Part shown: positions 25,401 through 34,200 of the stretch, one piece after another
Position numbering within the stretch: position 1 is the stretch's first letter
Layout: every line of letters begins with the position of its first letter
Assembly (NCBI RefSeq): GCF_003347015.1
Contig: NZ_PNFB01000019.1
Coordinates: 1-64,000 of the forward strand
Length of the DNA: 64,000 nt
Direction of reading: 5' to 3'
From: Brachybacterium sp. YJGR34
GTDB taxonomy: Bacteria; Actinomycetota; Actinomycetes; Actinomycetales; Dermabacteraceae
Notes under the pieces: generated by a model
Database searches by the model: none
Told to the model about the DNA's origin: nothing
The model's input: only the letters and a program-made list of their open reading frames with translations
Position numbers and translations under genes: made by a program

Positions 25401-26735
25401 ATGTCCTGGAACACTCTGCGCCGTCCCCTCAGCCTGCTCGCCGCCTCCCTCCTGGCCCTGCCCCTGCTGGCCGGCCCGGCCGTCGCCGAGGGCTCCAAGG
25501 AGGACAAGATCGCCGAGCGGAACGAGGTCGATCAGCAGCTCGAGGACCTGCGGATCGAGCTCGACGACGTCAACGAGGAGCTGGCCGACACCTACCTCGC
25601 CCTCGCCGAGACCGAGCTGCAGATCCCCGAGGCCCAGGAGGACCTCGAGGAGGCGCAGGAGGCGCTCGAGGAAGCCCAGGAGGAGGACCGGATCATCGGC
25701 GAGCGTCTCGAGGAGGCGCAGGAGGAGGAGGAGCGCCTCTCCGGCGAGGTCGAGGAGGGCCAGGAGGAGGTGGACCGCAGCGACGGCGAGCTCGCCGAGG
25801 TCGCTCTGGCCGCCTACAAGGGCGGGGCGCTGCCCAACCCCTCCACCGTGTACGTCGGCGGGGAGAGCCCGCAGGACGCCGTGGACCGGTCGATGAACTA
25901 CCAGCTGACCATGTCCTCCCAGGGGACGCGGCTGGACACGCTGCGCACGGACCAGGTCGTCACCGAGAACTCCGCCGAGCGCCTCAGCGCGGTCCGCGAG
26001 GAGATCAAGGACCTCAAGGTCGAGTCCGAGGAGGCCGTCGAGCGCACCCAGGAGGCCGAGGAGGAGGCCGCCACGGCGAAGGAGGAGCTCGACGAGCTCT
26101 ACGAGACGCAGCAGATCCAGCGCGACGATCTCGAGGAGCAGAAGGAGAAGCACGAGCAGGACACCTCGGATCTCGAGACCCGCAGCTCGACGCTGGACGG
26201 CGAGATCGAGGAGCTCGCCCGCCAGGAGCGCGAGCGCGAGGAGGCCGCCCGCCAGAAGGAGCAGGAGAACTCCTCCGGCGGCAGCAGCAGCAACGGCGGC
26301 AGCGGTGGCGGCGAGGCGGCGGAGGCCCCGGTCAGCTCCGCCGGCGGCTGGGTCGCCCCGGTCAGCGGGCGGCTGAACTCGAACTTCGGCTGGCGCGTCC
26401 ACCCGATCTACGGGACCCGGAAGCTGCACGCGGGCGTGGACTACCCGGTGGCCTGCGGGGTGCCGGTGGGGTCCACCCATGCCGGCCGCGTGATCTCCGC
26501 CCAGTACGGCGGGCGGTCCGGCAACAAGGTGATCGTCAGCCACGGCATCCAGAACGGCAAGCTGATGACCAGCTCGTACCATCACCTCCAGAGCTACAGC
26601 GTCTCCGTGGGCGATCAGGTCTCCGCCGGCGGCACGGTGGGCACGGTGGGCACCACGGGGTCCTCCACCGGCTGCCATCTCCACTTCGAGATCCACGAGG
26701 ACGGCAACGCCGTCAACCCCGCCTCGTACATCTGA
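25401..26735 (+). CDS. Secreted coiled-coil M23 peptidase, likely FtsEX partner
   Basis: 444 residues. Signal peptide cleaved after about residue 29 (LLAGPAVA). Residues 35-300 are long coiled coils rich in Glu, Gln and Leu, like EnvC; a Ser/Gly linker precedes the LytM domain. Catalytic and zinc residues are present: H343 and D347 (HAGVD), and H426-x-H428 (CHLHFE), with HHLQ at about 395. Unlike EnvC, whose LytM domain is inactive, this one looks catalytically competent. It lies immediately after ftsX, so it probably cleaves septal peptidoglycan under FtsEX control. The intact catalytic set and the gene order support this. Confidence 0.85.
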   Translation: MSWNTLRRPLSLLAASLLALPLLAGPAVAEGSKEDKIAERNEVDQQLEDLRIELDDVNEELADTYLALAETELQIPEAQEDLEEAQEALEEAQEEDRIIGERLEEAQEEEERLSGEVEEGQEEVDRSDGELAEVALAAYKGGALPNPSTVYVGGESPQDAVDRSMNYQLTMSSQGTRLDTLRTDQVVTENSAERLSAVREEIKDLKVESEEAVERTQEAEEEAATAKEELDELYETQQIQRDDLEEQKEKHEQDTSDLETRSSTLDGEIEELARQEREREEAARQKEQENSSGGSSSNGGSGGGEAAEAPVSSAGGWVAPVSGRLNSNFGWRVHPIYGTRKLHAGVDYPVACGVPVGSTHAGRVISAQYGGRSGNKVIVSHGIQNGKLMTSSYHHLQSYSVSVGDQVSAGGTVGTVGTTGSSTGCHLHFEIHEDGNAVNPASYI

Positions 26736-26886
26736 GGGCGGGCGCGGCCCGCCGCGCCGTCCCGGCGGCGTGATCCGGGGACTATTCGGTCGCCTCCGAC
26801 GGTGACCTCGTCGTACGCTGTGATGTCCGGTCGCACGTGGCGACCGGGACGCACCAGCATCAGCGACGCACGACAGGAGGGACCCG

Positions 26887-27399
26887 ATGGCCGCGAAGGG
26901 GAAGAAGGCCGCCACGAAGAAGTCCGCGGCGGACGAGGGTCCCGAGAAGCGGCTCATCGCCTCGAACAAGCGGGCCCGGCACGACTACTACGTCGACCAG
27001 ACCTGGGAGGCGGGCATCGTGCTGTCCGGGACCGAGGTGAAGTCCCTGCGCGACCGCGGTGCCTCCCTCGTGGACGGCTACTGCTTCATCGAGGGGGGAG
27101 AGGTGTGGATGGACGCCGTGCACATCGCCCCGTACGTCAAGGGCACGTGGACCAACCACGCCGCCCGCCGCAAGCGCAAGCTCCTCCTGCACAAGCAGGA
27201 GATCGTGAAGCTCGCCAGCAAGTCCCGCGAGAAGGGCTACACGATCGTCCCGCTGGAGATGTACTTCCTGGGCTCCCACGCGAAGGTCGTCATCGGACTG
27301 GCCCGCGGCAAGAAGGAGTGGGACAAGCGCCAGACCCTCCGCGAGAAGCAGGATCTGCGCGAGGCCCAGCGCGCCATGCGCCGGCGCGAGCTCGCCTGA
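26887..27399 (+). CDS. smpB: SsrA-binding protein SmpB
   Basis: 170 residues with a Lys-rich N-terminus and the conserved core: SNKRARHDYYVDQTWEAGIVLSGTEVKSLR, HAARRKRKLLLHK and the C-terminal DKRQTLREK basic helix that binds in the decoding centre. AGGAGGG precedes the ATG. SmpB binds tmRNA and is needed for trans-translation; the tmRNA gene lies 222 bp downstream. Confidence 0.97.
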   Translation: MAAKGKKAATKKSAADEGPEKRLIASNKRARHDYYVDQTWEAGIVLSGTEVKSLRDRGASLVDGYCFIEGGEVWMDAVHIAPYVKGTWTNHAARRKRKLLLHKQEIVKLASKSREKGYTIVPLEMYFLGSHAKVVIGLARGKKEWDKRQTLREKQDLREAQRAMRRRELA

Positions 27400-27480
27400 C
27401 CGGGCCTCGGACCGGATCCGCCGGGCGGTCGCTGCCGGCCCCGAGGCCGCAGGCTTCGCCGTGAGCTGACAGATAATCGC

Positions 27481-27509
27481 TTCCGTGGGTGGTCCGGCCG
27501 CGGTAGAGT
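27481..27509 (+). promoter_or_regulatory. Candidate promoter of tmRNA
   Basis: TTCCGT (27481-27486) and TAGAGT (27504-27509) with 17 bp between them. Transcription would begin near 27516, giving about 100 nt of 5' leader to be removed by processing. A second TTGACA lies at 27549 without a matching -10. Confidence 0.4.
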
Positions 27510-27620
27510 AGGACGACGACGAGGGGGAGACCGCTCGTCGGTGGGTGATTGACAACAGAAGAGTGAGTGCACGGACGGCCCTGCGGGGTCGTCGATATCT
27601 GTGCTGCTTGACCCACGCTC

Positions 27621-27991
27621 GGGGACGATCGGTTTCGACGGTAGTTGTCCAGCGAGGGGAAGCGGGCCGAGAATCCAGAGTCATCTCGTTAATGTCCTCT
27701 GGAAACCAATAAGTGCCGAACCCAAGCGCACTGACTTCGCTCTCGCTGCCTGATCAGCGTTAGCAGTCTGGAACCCCGGGATTGCTCCTGACCCGGATCG
27801 TTCCATCATCTAAGGAGCCACTGCTGCCGACCCTCGTCATCGGGGAAGGATGAACACCTCAGAGTGACTGAGTCCGTCGACGACGTGTCTGCACGAGCGT
27901 CGGGACTGAGAACACGTCATTGCAGACTGCGCCCGGAGAAGCCCTGGCTCCGCACTATCGGACGCGGGTTCGATTCCCGCCGTCTCCACCA
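27621..27991 (+). ncRNA. ssrA: tmRNA (SsrA)
   Basis: The 5' end GGGGACG pairs with CGTCTCC at the 3' end to form the alanine-type acceptor; GGTTTCGACGG and CGGGTTCGATTCCCGCCG (T-arm) and an encoded CCA (27989-27991) match tmRNA. The length of 371 nt is usual for actinobacteria. The G-U pair at position 3 of the acceptor, recognised by alanyl-tRNA synthetase, is present. It lies downstream of smpB and is followed by a strong terminator hairpin. Confidence 0.95.
27715..27753 (+). other. tmRNA tag reading frame
   Basis: From the resume codon GCC at 27715 the frame reads AEPKRTDFALAA and then UGA (27751-27753). The FALAA end, close to the ALAA of other tags, is the ClpXP/ClpAP degron. Confidence 0.85.
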
Positions 27992-28004
27992 CTGCACTCA
28001 CCAC

Positions 28005-28050
28005 GAGAGGCCCCCTTCCCTGCGCCGCGGCGCGGGGGAGGGGGCCTCTC
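28005..28050. terminator. Bidirectional terminator after ssrA
   Basis: GAGAGGCCCCC (28005-28015) pairs with GGGGGCCTCTC (28040-28050) around a GC-rich loop, between tmRNA and the convergent isomerase gene. Confidence 0.7.
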
Positions 28051-28073
28051 GCTGTTCCGGGGCGCTCCCCGCC

Positions 28074-28946
28074 TCAGGCCGCGGTGATGAGGCTCTCGTA
28101 GCCGAGCGAGACCAGGTGCGCCCGGCTCATCGCCAGCGACTCCCAGATGTCCCGGCCGTAGGTCTGGTCCTGCTCGATGAGCAGGTGCTGCGCGCCGGAG
28201 GCGATGCCCTGCTCGATCACGGGCTTCCAGTCCAGCGTCCCGGAGCCGACCTCGGCGAACTGCACGATGTCCGCGGTCCAGTACTGCGCCCAGGCGCCCG
28301 GGGTGCCCTCGCTCATGGCGGTGAAGGTCTCGGCGGAGGGCAGGGTGATCCGGAAGTCCTTGAGATGGACCAGGTCGAGCACCCCGTCGAAGGCCGCGAG
28401 CGTGCGCTCGGGGTCACGCCCGCCGCGCTGCACCCAGTGGCAGTCGATCTCGAACCGCAGGTGCGGCGCCTTCTCCCGCAGCCTCTCCAGCAGCGTGGTC
28501 TCCTCGATCCGCGCGAACTCCACGTGGTGGTTGTGATAGCTCAGCGCGATGCCCTCCTCGGCGAGGCGCACGGCATAGCCGTCGGCCTCCGCGGCGAAGG
28601 CGTCGAAGGCCTCGGTGGAGGCGAGCGCGCCCAGCGGCATCATCCCGATCCGGATCATCGAGGTGCCCAGGCGCCGAGCGTGCTCGACGTGGAGGTCGAA
28701 GTCCTTCTCCAGCGTGATGCCCTCGCCGCCCGCGGGGGCGGAGGTCCGTGCCGAGATCGCGGCGTACTGGATGCCGAGGCTCTCGCGGGCGGCCTCCATG
28801 CCGGCCACGTTCTCCTCGGTCATCGGGATCTGCGAGACCTCCACGACCTCGAAGCCGGTCTCCTTCACCCGCTGCAGCACGGGGGTGATCCCCTGCTCCG
28901 CGACGTGGTCCTTGAGCATCATGAGCTGGATGCCGATACGTGCCAT
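28074..28946 (-). CDS. Sugar phosphate isomerase/epimerase-like TIM-barrel protein
   Basis: 290 residues; AGGAGG lies 6 nt before the ATG. The xylose-isomerase-like AP_endonuc_2 fold shows in GIQLMMLKDHV (strand 1), YHNHHVEFA (metal-binding HxH), FEIDCHWVQRGG and LVHLKDF, and an acidic residue near the C-terminus (LLIEQDQTYG). The expected metal ligands (Glu, Asp, His, Glu) are present. Related proteins act on inositol derivatives or keto sugars, but the substrate cannot be read from sequence. Monocistronic, divergent from the APH-fold gene at 29165. Confidence 0.8.
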   Translation of the reverse strand: MARIGIQLMMLKDHVAEQGITPVLQRVKETGFEVVEVSQIPMTEENVAGMEAARESLGIQYAAISARTSAPAGGEGITLEKDFDLHVEHARRLGTSMIRIGMMPLGALASTEAFDAFAAEADGYAVRLAEEGIALSYHNHHVEFARIEETTLLERLREKAPHLRFEIDCHWVQRGGRDPERTLAAFDGVLDLVHLKDFRITLPSAETFTAMSEGTPGAWAQYWTADIVQFAEVGSGTLDWKPVIEQGIASGAQHLLIEQDQTYGRDIWESLAMSRAHLVSLGYESLITAA

Positions 28947-29164
28947 CTGCGCCTCCTGTGTCGATGCGGGCCGCGTCGCCCGAGGACGGCGGCCGCCGTC
29001 CAGTCATCCGCCGATCAGCGTATCGAGTGATGAGCGCCACCTGCGGCGATTGCCTCGGATTGCCCTCGCCGCCGTGAGGATGGTCGGCTCGTGCCCAGGG
29101 CCGGCCTGTCCAGGACAGCCGATAGTGCGTTGCCCGCGGTCCCCGGGTCGCCTACCGTGGCCGG

Positions 29165-30112
29165 ATGACCGAGGCCCCGCCCGTCGCCCCTGCTCCGCCG
29201 CCCTCCGACCTCACCGTGAACCTCTCGCGCGTCGAACTGCTGTGCGCGCGACTGCGCCCCGAGCGGGAGGCGGAGCTCGAGAGGGTCGAGTGGAAGATCG
29301 CGAAGACGCCGCGCGGAGCGGGCTGGGACAACGTGCTGTGGCCGGTGGGCCGGCTCGCGGGGCGAGCCCTCGTGCTGCGGGTTGTGCGCCGCGAGGCCGC
29401 CCGTCCGCTGCTGCACCGGGAGACGGCGGTGCTGCGCCGGCTGCGCAGCGCCGGGGCGTCCCTGCCGATGCGGGTCCCCGAGCTGCTGGCCTCGGCGGAG
29501 GACGCCGTGCTGGTGCCCTGGTACGACGGGGTCACCGCCGCGGAGGTCCCGGCGGAGGTGCGATCGGCCACCGCGCAGGCTCTCGCCCGCATGCTCGCCG
29601 TGGTGCACTCCGGACCGGCCCCGGAGATCGCGGCCAATCCGGTGCGCGGGGTGCCTCTGGCCACCCGGGAGGACGCGTTCCGGATCGACCTCGAGCGCGC
29701 CGGCCTGCCGATCGAGCAGGACCGGCGGGCACGGGAGCGCTGGGAGCAGGGCCTCGACGCGGAGGTCTGGGAGGGCAGGCCCCTGCTGCTGCACGGTGAC
29801 CCGCACCCCGGCAACGTCGTGGTCCCGCCGCGGACCGTGGGCGGAGCCCCGGTGCTCATCGACTGGGGGGACACCACCCGCGGCGACCCCGCGAGCGACC
29901 TCGGCGCCCTGCTGCTGCACGGCCCGGCGCAGCCGCTGCTGGCGACCTACCGGGAGGCCGCGTCCTGGACCGGCATCGAGGAGGACACGGTGTGGGAGGC
30001 GCTGGTGGCACGGGCCCGTGCCTGGGCCGTGCGCATGGGCCTGATGCTGGTCACGGCGTATCCGGCCGATGATCCGCTGGGCGCCGTCGGCCACCGGGCT
30101 CTGCGCGCCTGA
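29165..30112 (+). CDS. APH-fold phosphotransferase family protein
   Basis: 315 residues. ATG 29165 follows TACCGT (29153-29158) by 6 nt, a leaderless start. The kinase-like elements are the lysine or arginine of the N-lobe (ALVLRVVRRE), the catalytic loop LLLHGDPHPGNVVV with Asp, and the metal site VLIDWGDTTRGDPASDLG. This fold includes aminoglycoside and choline kinases; the substrate here is unknown and nothing else suggests antibiotic resistance. Convergent with a second APH-like gene at 30167. Confidence 0.8.
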   Translation: MTEAPPVAPAPPPSDLTVNLSRVELLCARLRPEREAELERVEWKIAKTPRGAGWDNVLWPVGRLAGRALVLRVVRREAARPLLHRETAVLRRLRSAGASLPMRVPELLASAEDAVLVPWYDGVTAAEVPAEVRSATAQALARMLAVVHSGPAPEIAANPVRGVPLATREDAFRIDLERAGLPIEQDRRARERWEQGLDAEVWEGRPLLLHGDPHPGNVVVPPRTVGGAPVLIDWGDTTRGDPASDLGALLLHGPAQPLLATYREAASWTGIEEDTVWEALVARARAWAVRMGLMLVTAYPADDPLGAVGHRALRA

Positions 30113-30120
30113 GCCGCGGC

Positions 30121-30160
30121 CCGGCGCCGGGCGCCCGGCGCCGGGCACCCGGCGCCGCAG
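30121..30160. repeat. Three 14-bp GGCGCC units, probable shared terminator
   Basis: CCGGCGCCGGGCGC, CCGGCGCCGGGCAC and CCGGCGCCGCAG follow each other at a 14-bp period between the convergent stops at 30112 and 30167. Each unit contains the palindrome GGCGCC within CCGGCGCCGG-type arms, so several alternative hairpins can form. Confidence 0.55.
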
Positions 30161-30166
30161 CGAGGC

Positions 30167-31204
30167 TCAGGACGCCGGAGCGGACTGCTCCCGCTCCGCG
30201 TGCGCGGGGAAGGCGATGATCCCGTACCAGAGGGTGAGGATCTCGAGCCACGCCGCCTCCTCCTGGTCCAGGGGAGCGACCGTCTCGTAGCCCGCCCGCA
30301 GCGCGCCGCGGGCGGCGGCGGGAGTGGGCCCCCAGTCCCGGAAGAGGGTGGCCAGATAGGTCGAGGCGCGCGCCAGGTCGTCCACCCGCACGGCCGGCTC
30401 CACCTCGTCCAGGTCCAGCACGGCCACCACCCGGGAATCCCTGATCAGGATGTTGGCGGCGCGGATGTCGTGGTGGACCAGCTGCGCGGGCGCTCGGAGC
30501 CTCGGCGCCTCCGCCAGCAGCGCGGACAGGCGGCGCGAGGCCGCGGGTGCGCGGCCCGGGTCGGACTCCGCGAGCCAGCGGCCCAGGACGGCGGACAGGT
30601 GGGCCGACGGGTCCTCCGCCGCGGGTCGCCGTGCCGCGGGCGCCGGGGCCGACGTCGGCCCCGGTGGTGCCGTCGGCCCCGGTGCCGACGGGGTCAGCGC
30701 CGCCCGGAGCTCCGGAGGCGCGCCGGCGAGCGCGGCGTGGAGGCGGGCGAGCACCGCCCCGGTGTCGTGCACCGCAGCGAGATCGGCGACATCGAGCCAG
30801 TCGCCGGAGACCTCGGGCAGTACGGCCACGGACAGCGGGCCCCGCGGTCCGTCGAGCACGGTGCGGACCTCGCCGGACCGCGACGGCAGCGGCGCGGCGA
30901 CGGGGATGCCCTGGGCGGCCAGGTGCGCGAGCAGGCGCGTCGACGCCTCGAGCGTCGGGAACGATGGCACCGCCCGCGACCACTTCACGACAAGCTCTCC
31001 CGCGGGGCCCGTGACCCAGGCCAGGGCGTTGTGATCGCTGATCACCACTCGCCGCAGGGACGCGACGCGCAGATCCCAGGTCTCGGCGAGCACGGTGCGC
31101 ACGAAGCGCTCGGCCTCGGCGAGATCCGCGAGGCCGAAGCGATCGCGCAGCGCGAGCTCCGGATCGTCGGACTCCCACAGCATGGACAGACCCTCGGGCA
31201 GCAT
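30167..31204 (-). CDS. APH-fold phosphotransferase family protein
   Basis: 345 residues, beginning at ATG 31204, which is 6 nt after minus-strand TACGGT (31211-31216). The catalytic loop QLVHHDIRAANILIRD and the metal motif VLDLDEVEPAVRVDDLARA are intact; GELVVKWSRAVPS contains the ATP-binding lysine. A Pro/Ala-rich linker (about 175-200) separates the lobes. It is not closely similar to the neighbouring 29165 kinase outside these motifs. The substrate is unknown. Start is the best supported by the promoter; ATG 31183 would be internal. Confidence 0.78.
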   Translation of the reverse strand: MLPEGLSMLWESDDPELALRDRFGLADLAEAERFVRTVLAETWDLRVASLRRVVISDHNALAWVTGPAGELVVKWSRAVPSFPTLEASTRLLAHLAAQGIPVAAPLPSRSGEVRTVLDGPRGPLSVAVLPEVSGDWLDVADLAAVHDTGAVLARLHAALAGAPPELRAALTPSAPGPTAPPGPTSAPAPAARRPAAEDPSAHLSAVLGRWLAESDPGRAPAASRRLSALLAEAPRLRAPAQLVHHDIRAANILIRDSRVVAVLDLDEVEPAVRVDDLARASTYLATLFRDWGPTPAAARGALRAGYETVAPLDQEEAAWLEILTLWYGIIAFPAHAEREQSAPAS

Positions 31205-31296
31205 CGGACTACCGTAGCCACCGCCGTGTGCAGGTGAACGCTCCACGCCGGAATCCACGAGCCCCGAGTGCGAGGGGGACGTAGAGTGGGTCCGCC

Positions 31297-34200
31297 ATGA
31301 CCACGCCCTCCACGACCCCCGGCCCGCGCATCACCTACCCCGGTGACCTCCCCGTCTCCCAGCGCCGCGAGGACATCCAGAAGGCGATCGAGGAGCACCA
31401 GGTGGTCGTGATCGCCGGCGCCACCGGCTCCGGCAAGACCACCCAGATCCCCAAGATGCTCCTCGAGCTGGGGTACGGGCAGGGCGGGTCGCTCATCGGC
31501 CACACCCAGCCGCGCCGCATCGCCGCCCGCTCCGTCGCCCAGCGCATCGCCTCCGAGCTCGGCGAGAAGCTGGGGGAGGGGACCGTCGGCTTCCAGGTCC
31601 GTTTCACCAAGGAGACCAGCCGCGGCACGCGGCTGAAGCTCATGACCGACGGCATCCTGCTGGCGGAGATCGGCCGGGACCGCCTCCTGCGGCGCTACGA
31701 CGCGATCATCATCGACGAGGCCCACGAGCGCTCGCTGAACATCGACGTCATCCTCGGCTACCTGCGCCAGATCCTGCCCCAGCGCCCGGACCTGAAGATC
31801 ATCATCACCTCGGCGACCATCGACCCCGAGCGCTTCGCCGAGCACTTCGCGCACGTCCTCCCCTCCGGGGAGACGGAGCCCGCGCCCATCATCGAGGTCT
31901 CCGGGCGCACCTATCCCGTGGAGATCCGCTACCGCCCGCTGGTGCTCGAGGCGGAGGTCGACGACGAGGACGAGCTCGAGGACATCCACTCCATCGAGCG
32001 CGATCTCACCCAGGCCATCACCGACGCGGTCGACGAGCTCGCCGCCGAGGGCCCCGGCGACATGCTCGTCTTCCTGCCCGGCGAGCGCGAGATCCGGGAG
32101 ATCTCCGAGGCGCTCACCACCCATCTCCAGCGCGGCACGCGGGGGAGGGCCGCGCTGCCCGTGGAGGTGCTGCCGCTGTTCGGGCGGCTCTCCGCCCAGG
32201 ACCAGCAGAAGATCTTCTCCCCGCCGCCGGCGGGGACGTACCGCCGCATCATCCTGTCCACGAACGTCGCCGAGACCTCCCTGACCGTTCCCGGCATCAC
32301 CTACGTCATCGATGCGGGACTGGCCCGCATCTCCCGCTACTCCCAGCGCACCAAGGTCCAGCGCCTGCCGATCGAGCCGATCTCCCAGGCCAGTGCGAAC
32401 CAGCGAGCGGGCCGCTCGGGCCGCACGGCACCCGGCATCGCGATCCGCCTGTTCTCCGAGGAGGACTTCGAGGGACGGCCGGAGTTCACCGAGCCGGAGA
32501 TCCTGCGCACCTCGCTCGCCTCCGTGGTCCTGCTGATGACCTCGCTGGGCCTGGGGGATGTGGAGTCCTTCCCCTTCGTCGAGACTCCCGCCTCCCGCGC
32601 TATCACCGACGGGGTGCGCCTGCTCGACGAGCTCGGCGCGATCGAGGACGCCCCGCGCGAGCCGGGCGGGCGGCGGCTGACCCGCGTGGGCCGCACCCTG
32701 GCCCGCTTCCCGCTGGATCCGCGGATGGCGCGCATGCTCATCGAGGCGGATCGCCTGGGCGCTCTGCGCGAGGTGCTCGTCATCGTCGCCGCCCTCTCGA
32801 TCCAGGATCCGCGCGAGCGGCCGCTGGGTCAGGAGCAGCAGGCCAAGGAGAAGCACAAGCGCTTCGAGGACGAGACCAGCGACTTCCTGGCCTTCCTGAA
32901 CCTCTGGAACCACCTCCAGGACCGGCGCAAGGCCCTCTCCTCGAGCGCCTTCCGCCGCGAGGTCCGCGCCGAGCACCTCCACTACCTGCGCATCCGCGAA
33001 TGGTGGGACCTCCACACGCAGCTGCGCGACATGGCCAAGGACGTCGGCCTGTCCACCAACGACAACGAGGCCTCCCCGCAGGCGATCCACCAGTCCCTGC
33101 TGGCCGGGCTGCTCAGCCACGTGGGCCTGCTCGACGACCGCACCCGCGAGTACTCCGGGGCCCGCGGTGCCCGCTTCGCGCTGTGGCCCGGCAGCGCGCT
33201 GGCCAAGAAGCGCCCGGACTTCGTGATGGTCGCCGAGCTGGTGGAGACCTCCCGGCTGTGGGGACGCACCGCCGCTCGGATCGACCCTGCCTGGGCGGAG
33301 GAGACCGGTGCGCACGTCGTCAAGCGCAGCCACTCCGAGCCCCACTGGTCCTCCAAGCGCTCCTCGGCGATGGCGCACGAGAAGGTCACCCTCTACGGGG
33401 TGCCGCTGGTCGCGGACCGCGTGGTCGGCTACGGCCGCATCGACCCCGAGGCCGCGCGGGAGATCTTCGTGCAGAACGCGCTCATCGAGGGGGACTGGCG
33501 CACCCGCCACCACTTCTTCCGCGACAACCGCGCCCTGATGGCCCAGCTCGAGGAGCTCGAGGCCAAGACCCGCCGGCGGGACCTCCTGGTCTCCGACGAG
33601 CAGCTGTTCCGCTTCTACGACCAGCGCGTCCCGGCCGAGGTCGTCTCCGGCCGCCACTTCGACACCTGGTGGAAGAAGCAGCGCCACGAGACCCCCGACC
33701 TGCTCACTCTCACCGAGCAGGACCTGCTGGTCGCCGACGACGGCACCCGCGAGGCCATCCAGGCCGACTTCCCCGACACCTGGGTGCAGGGCGACATCAC
33801 CCTGCCGCTGAGCTACTCCTTCGGCGAGGTGGGGGCGAAGGGCGCCGACGGCGTCACCGCCACCATCCCCCTGGCGGTGCTGAACCGCCTAGCCGATCGC
33901 GGCTTCGACTGGCTGGTGCCCGGGATGCGGGAGGAGCTGGTCACCGAGCTGATCCGCTCCCTGCCCAAGCCGATCCGCCGTCACCTGGTCCCCGCTCCCG
34001 AGCGCGCCAAGGCGGTCGCGGCGACGCTCCACGACGACGACCCGGATGCCGGGGAGGTCTTCCTCGAGGCGGTCGCCGACGAGCTCGTGGCCCTGCCCGG
34101 CGTGCCCGAGGACCTGCCGCTGTACGGACCCGAGTTCGACCTCGGCAAGCTGCCCGCCCATCTGCGCATGCACTTCCGGGTGGTCGACGACGCGGGCCGT

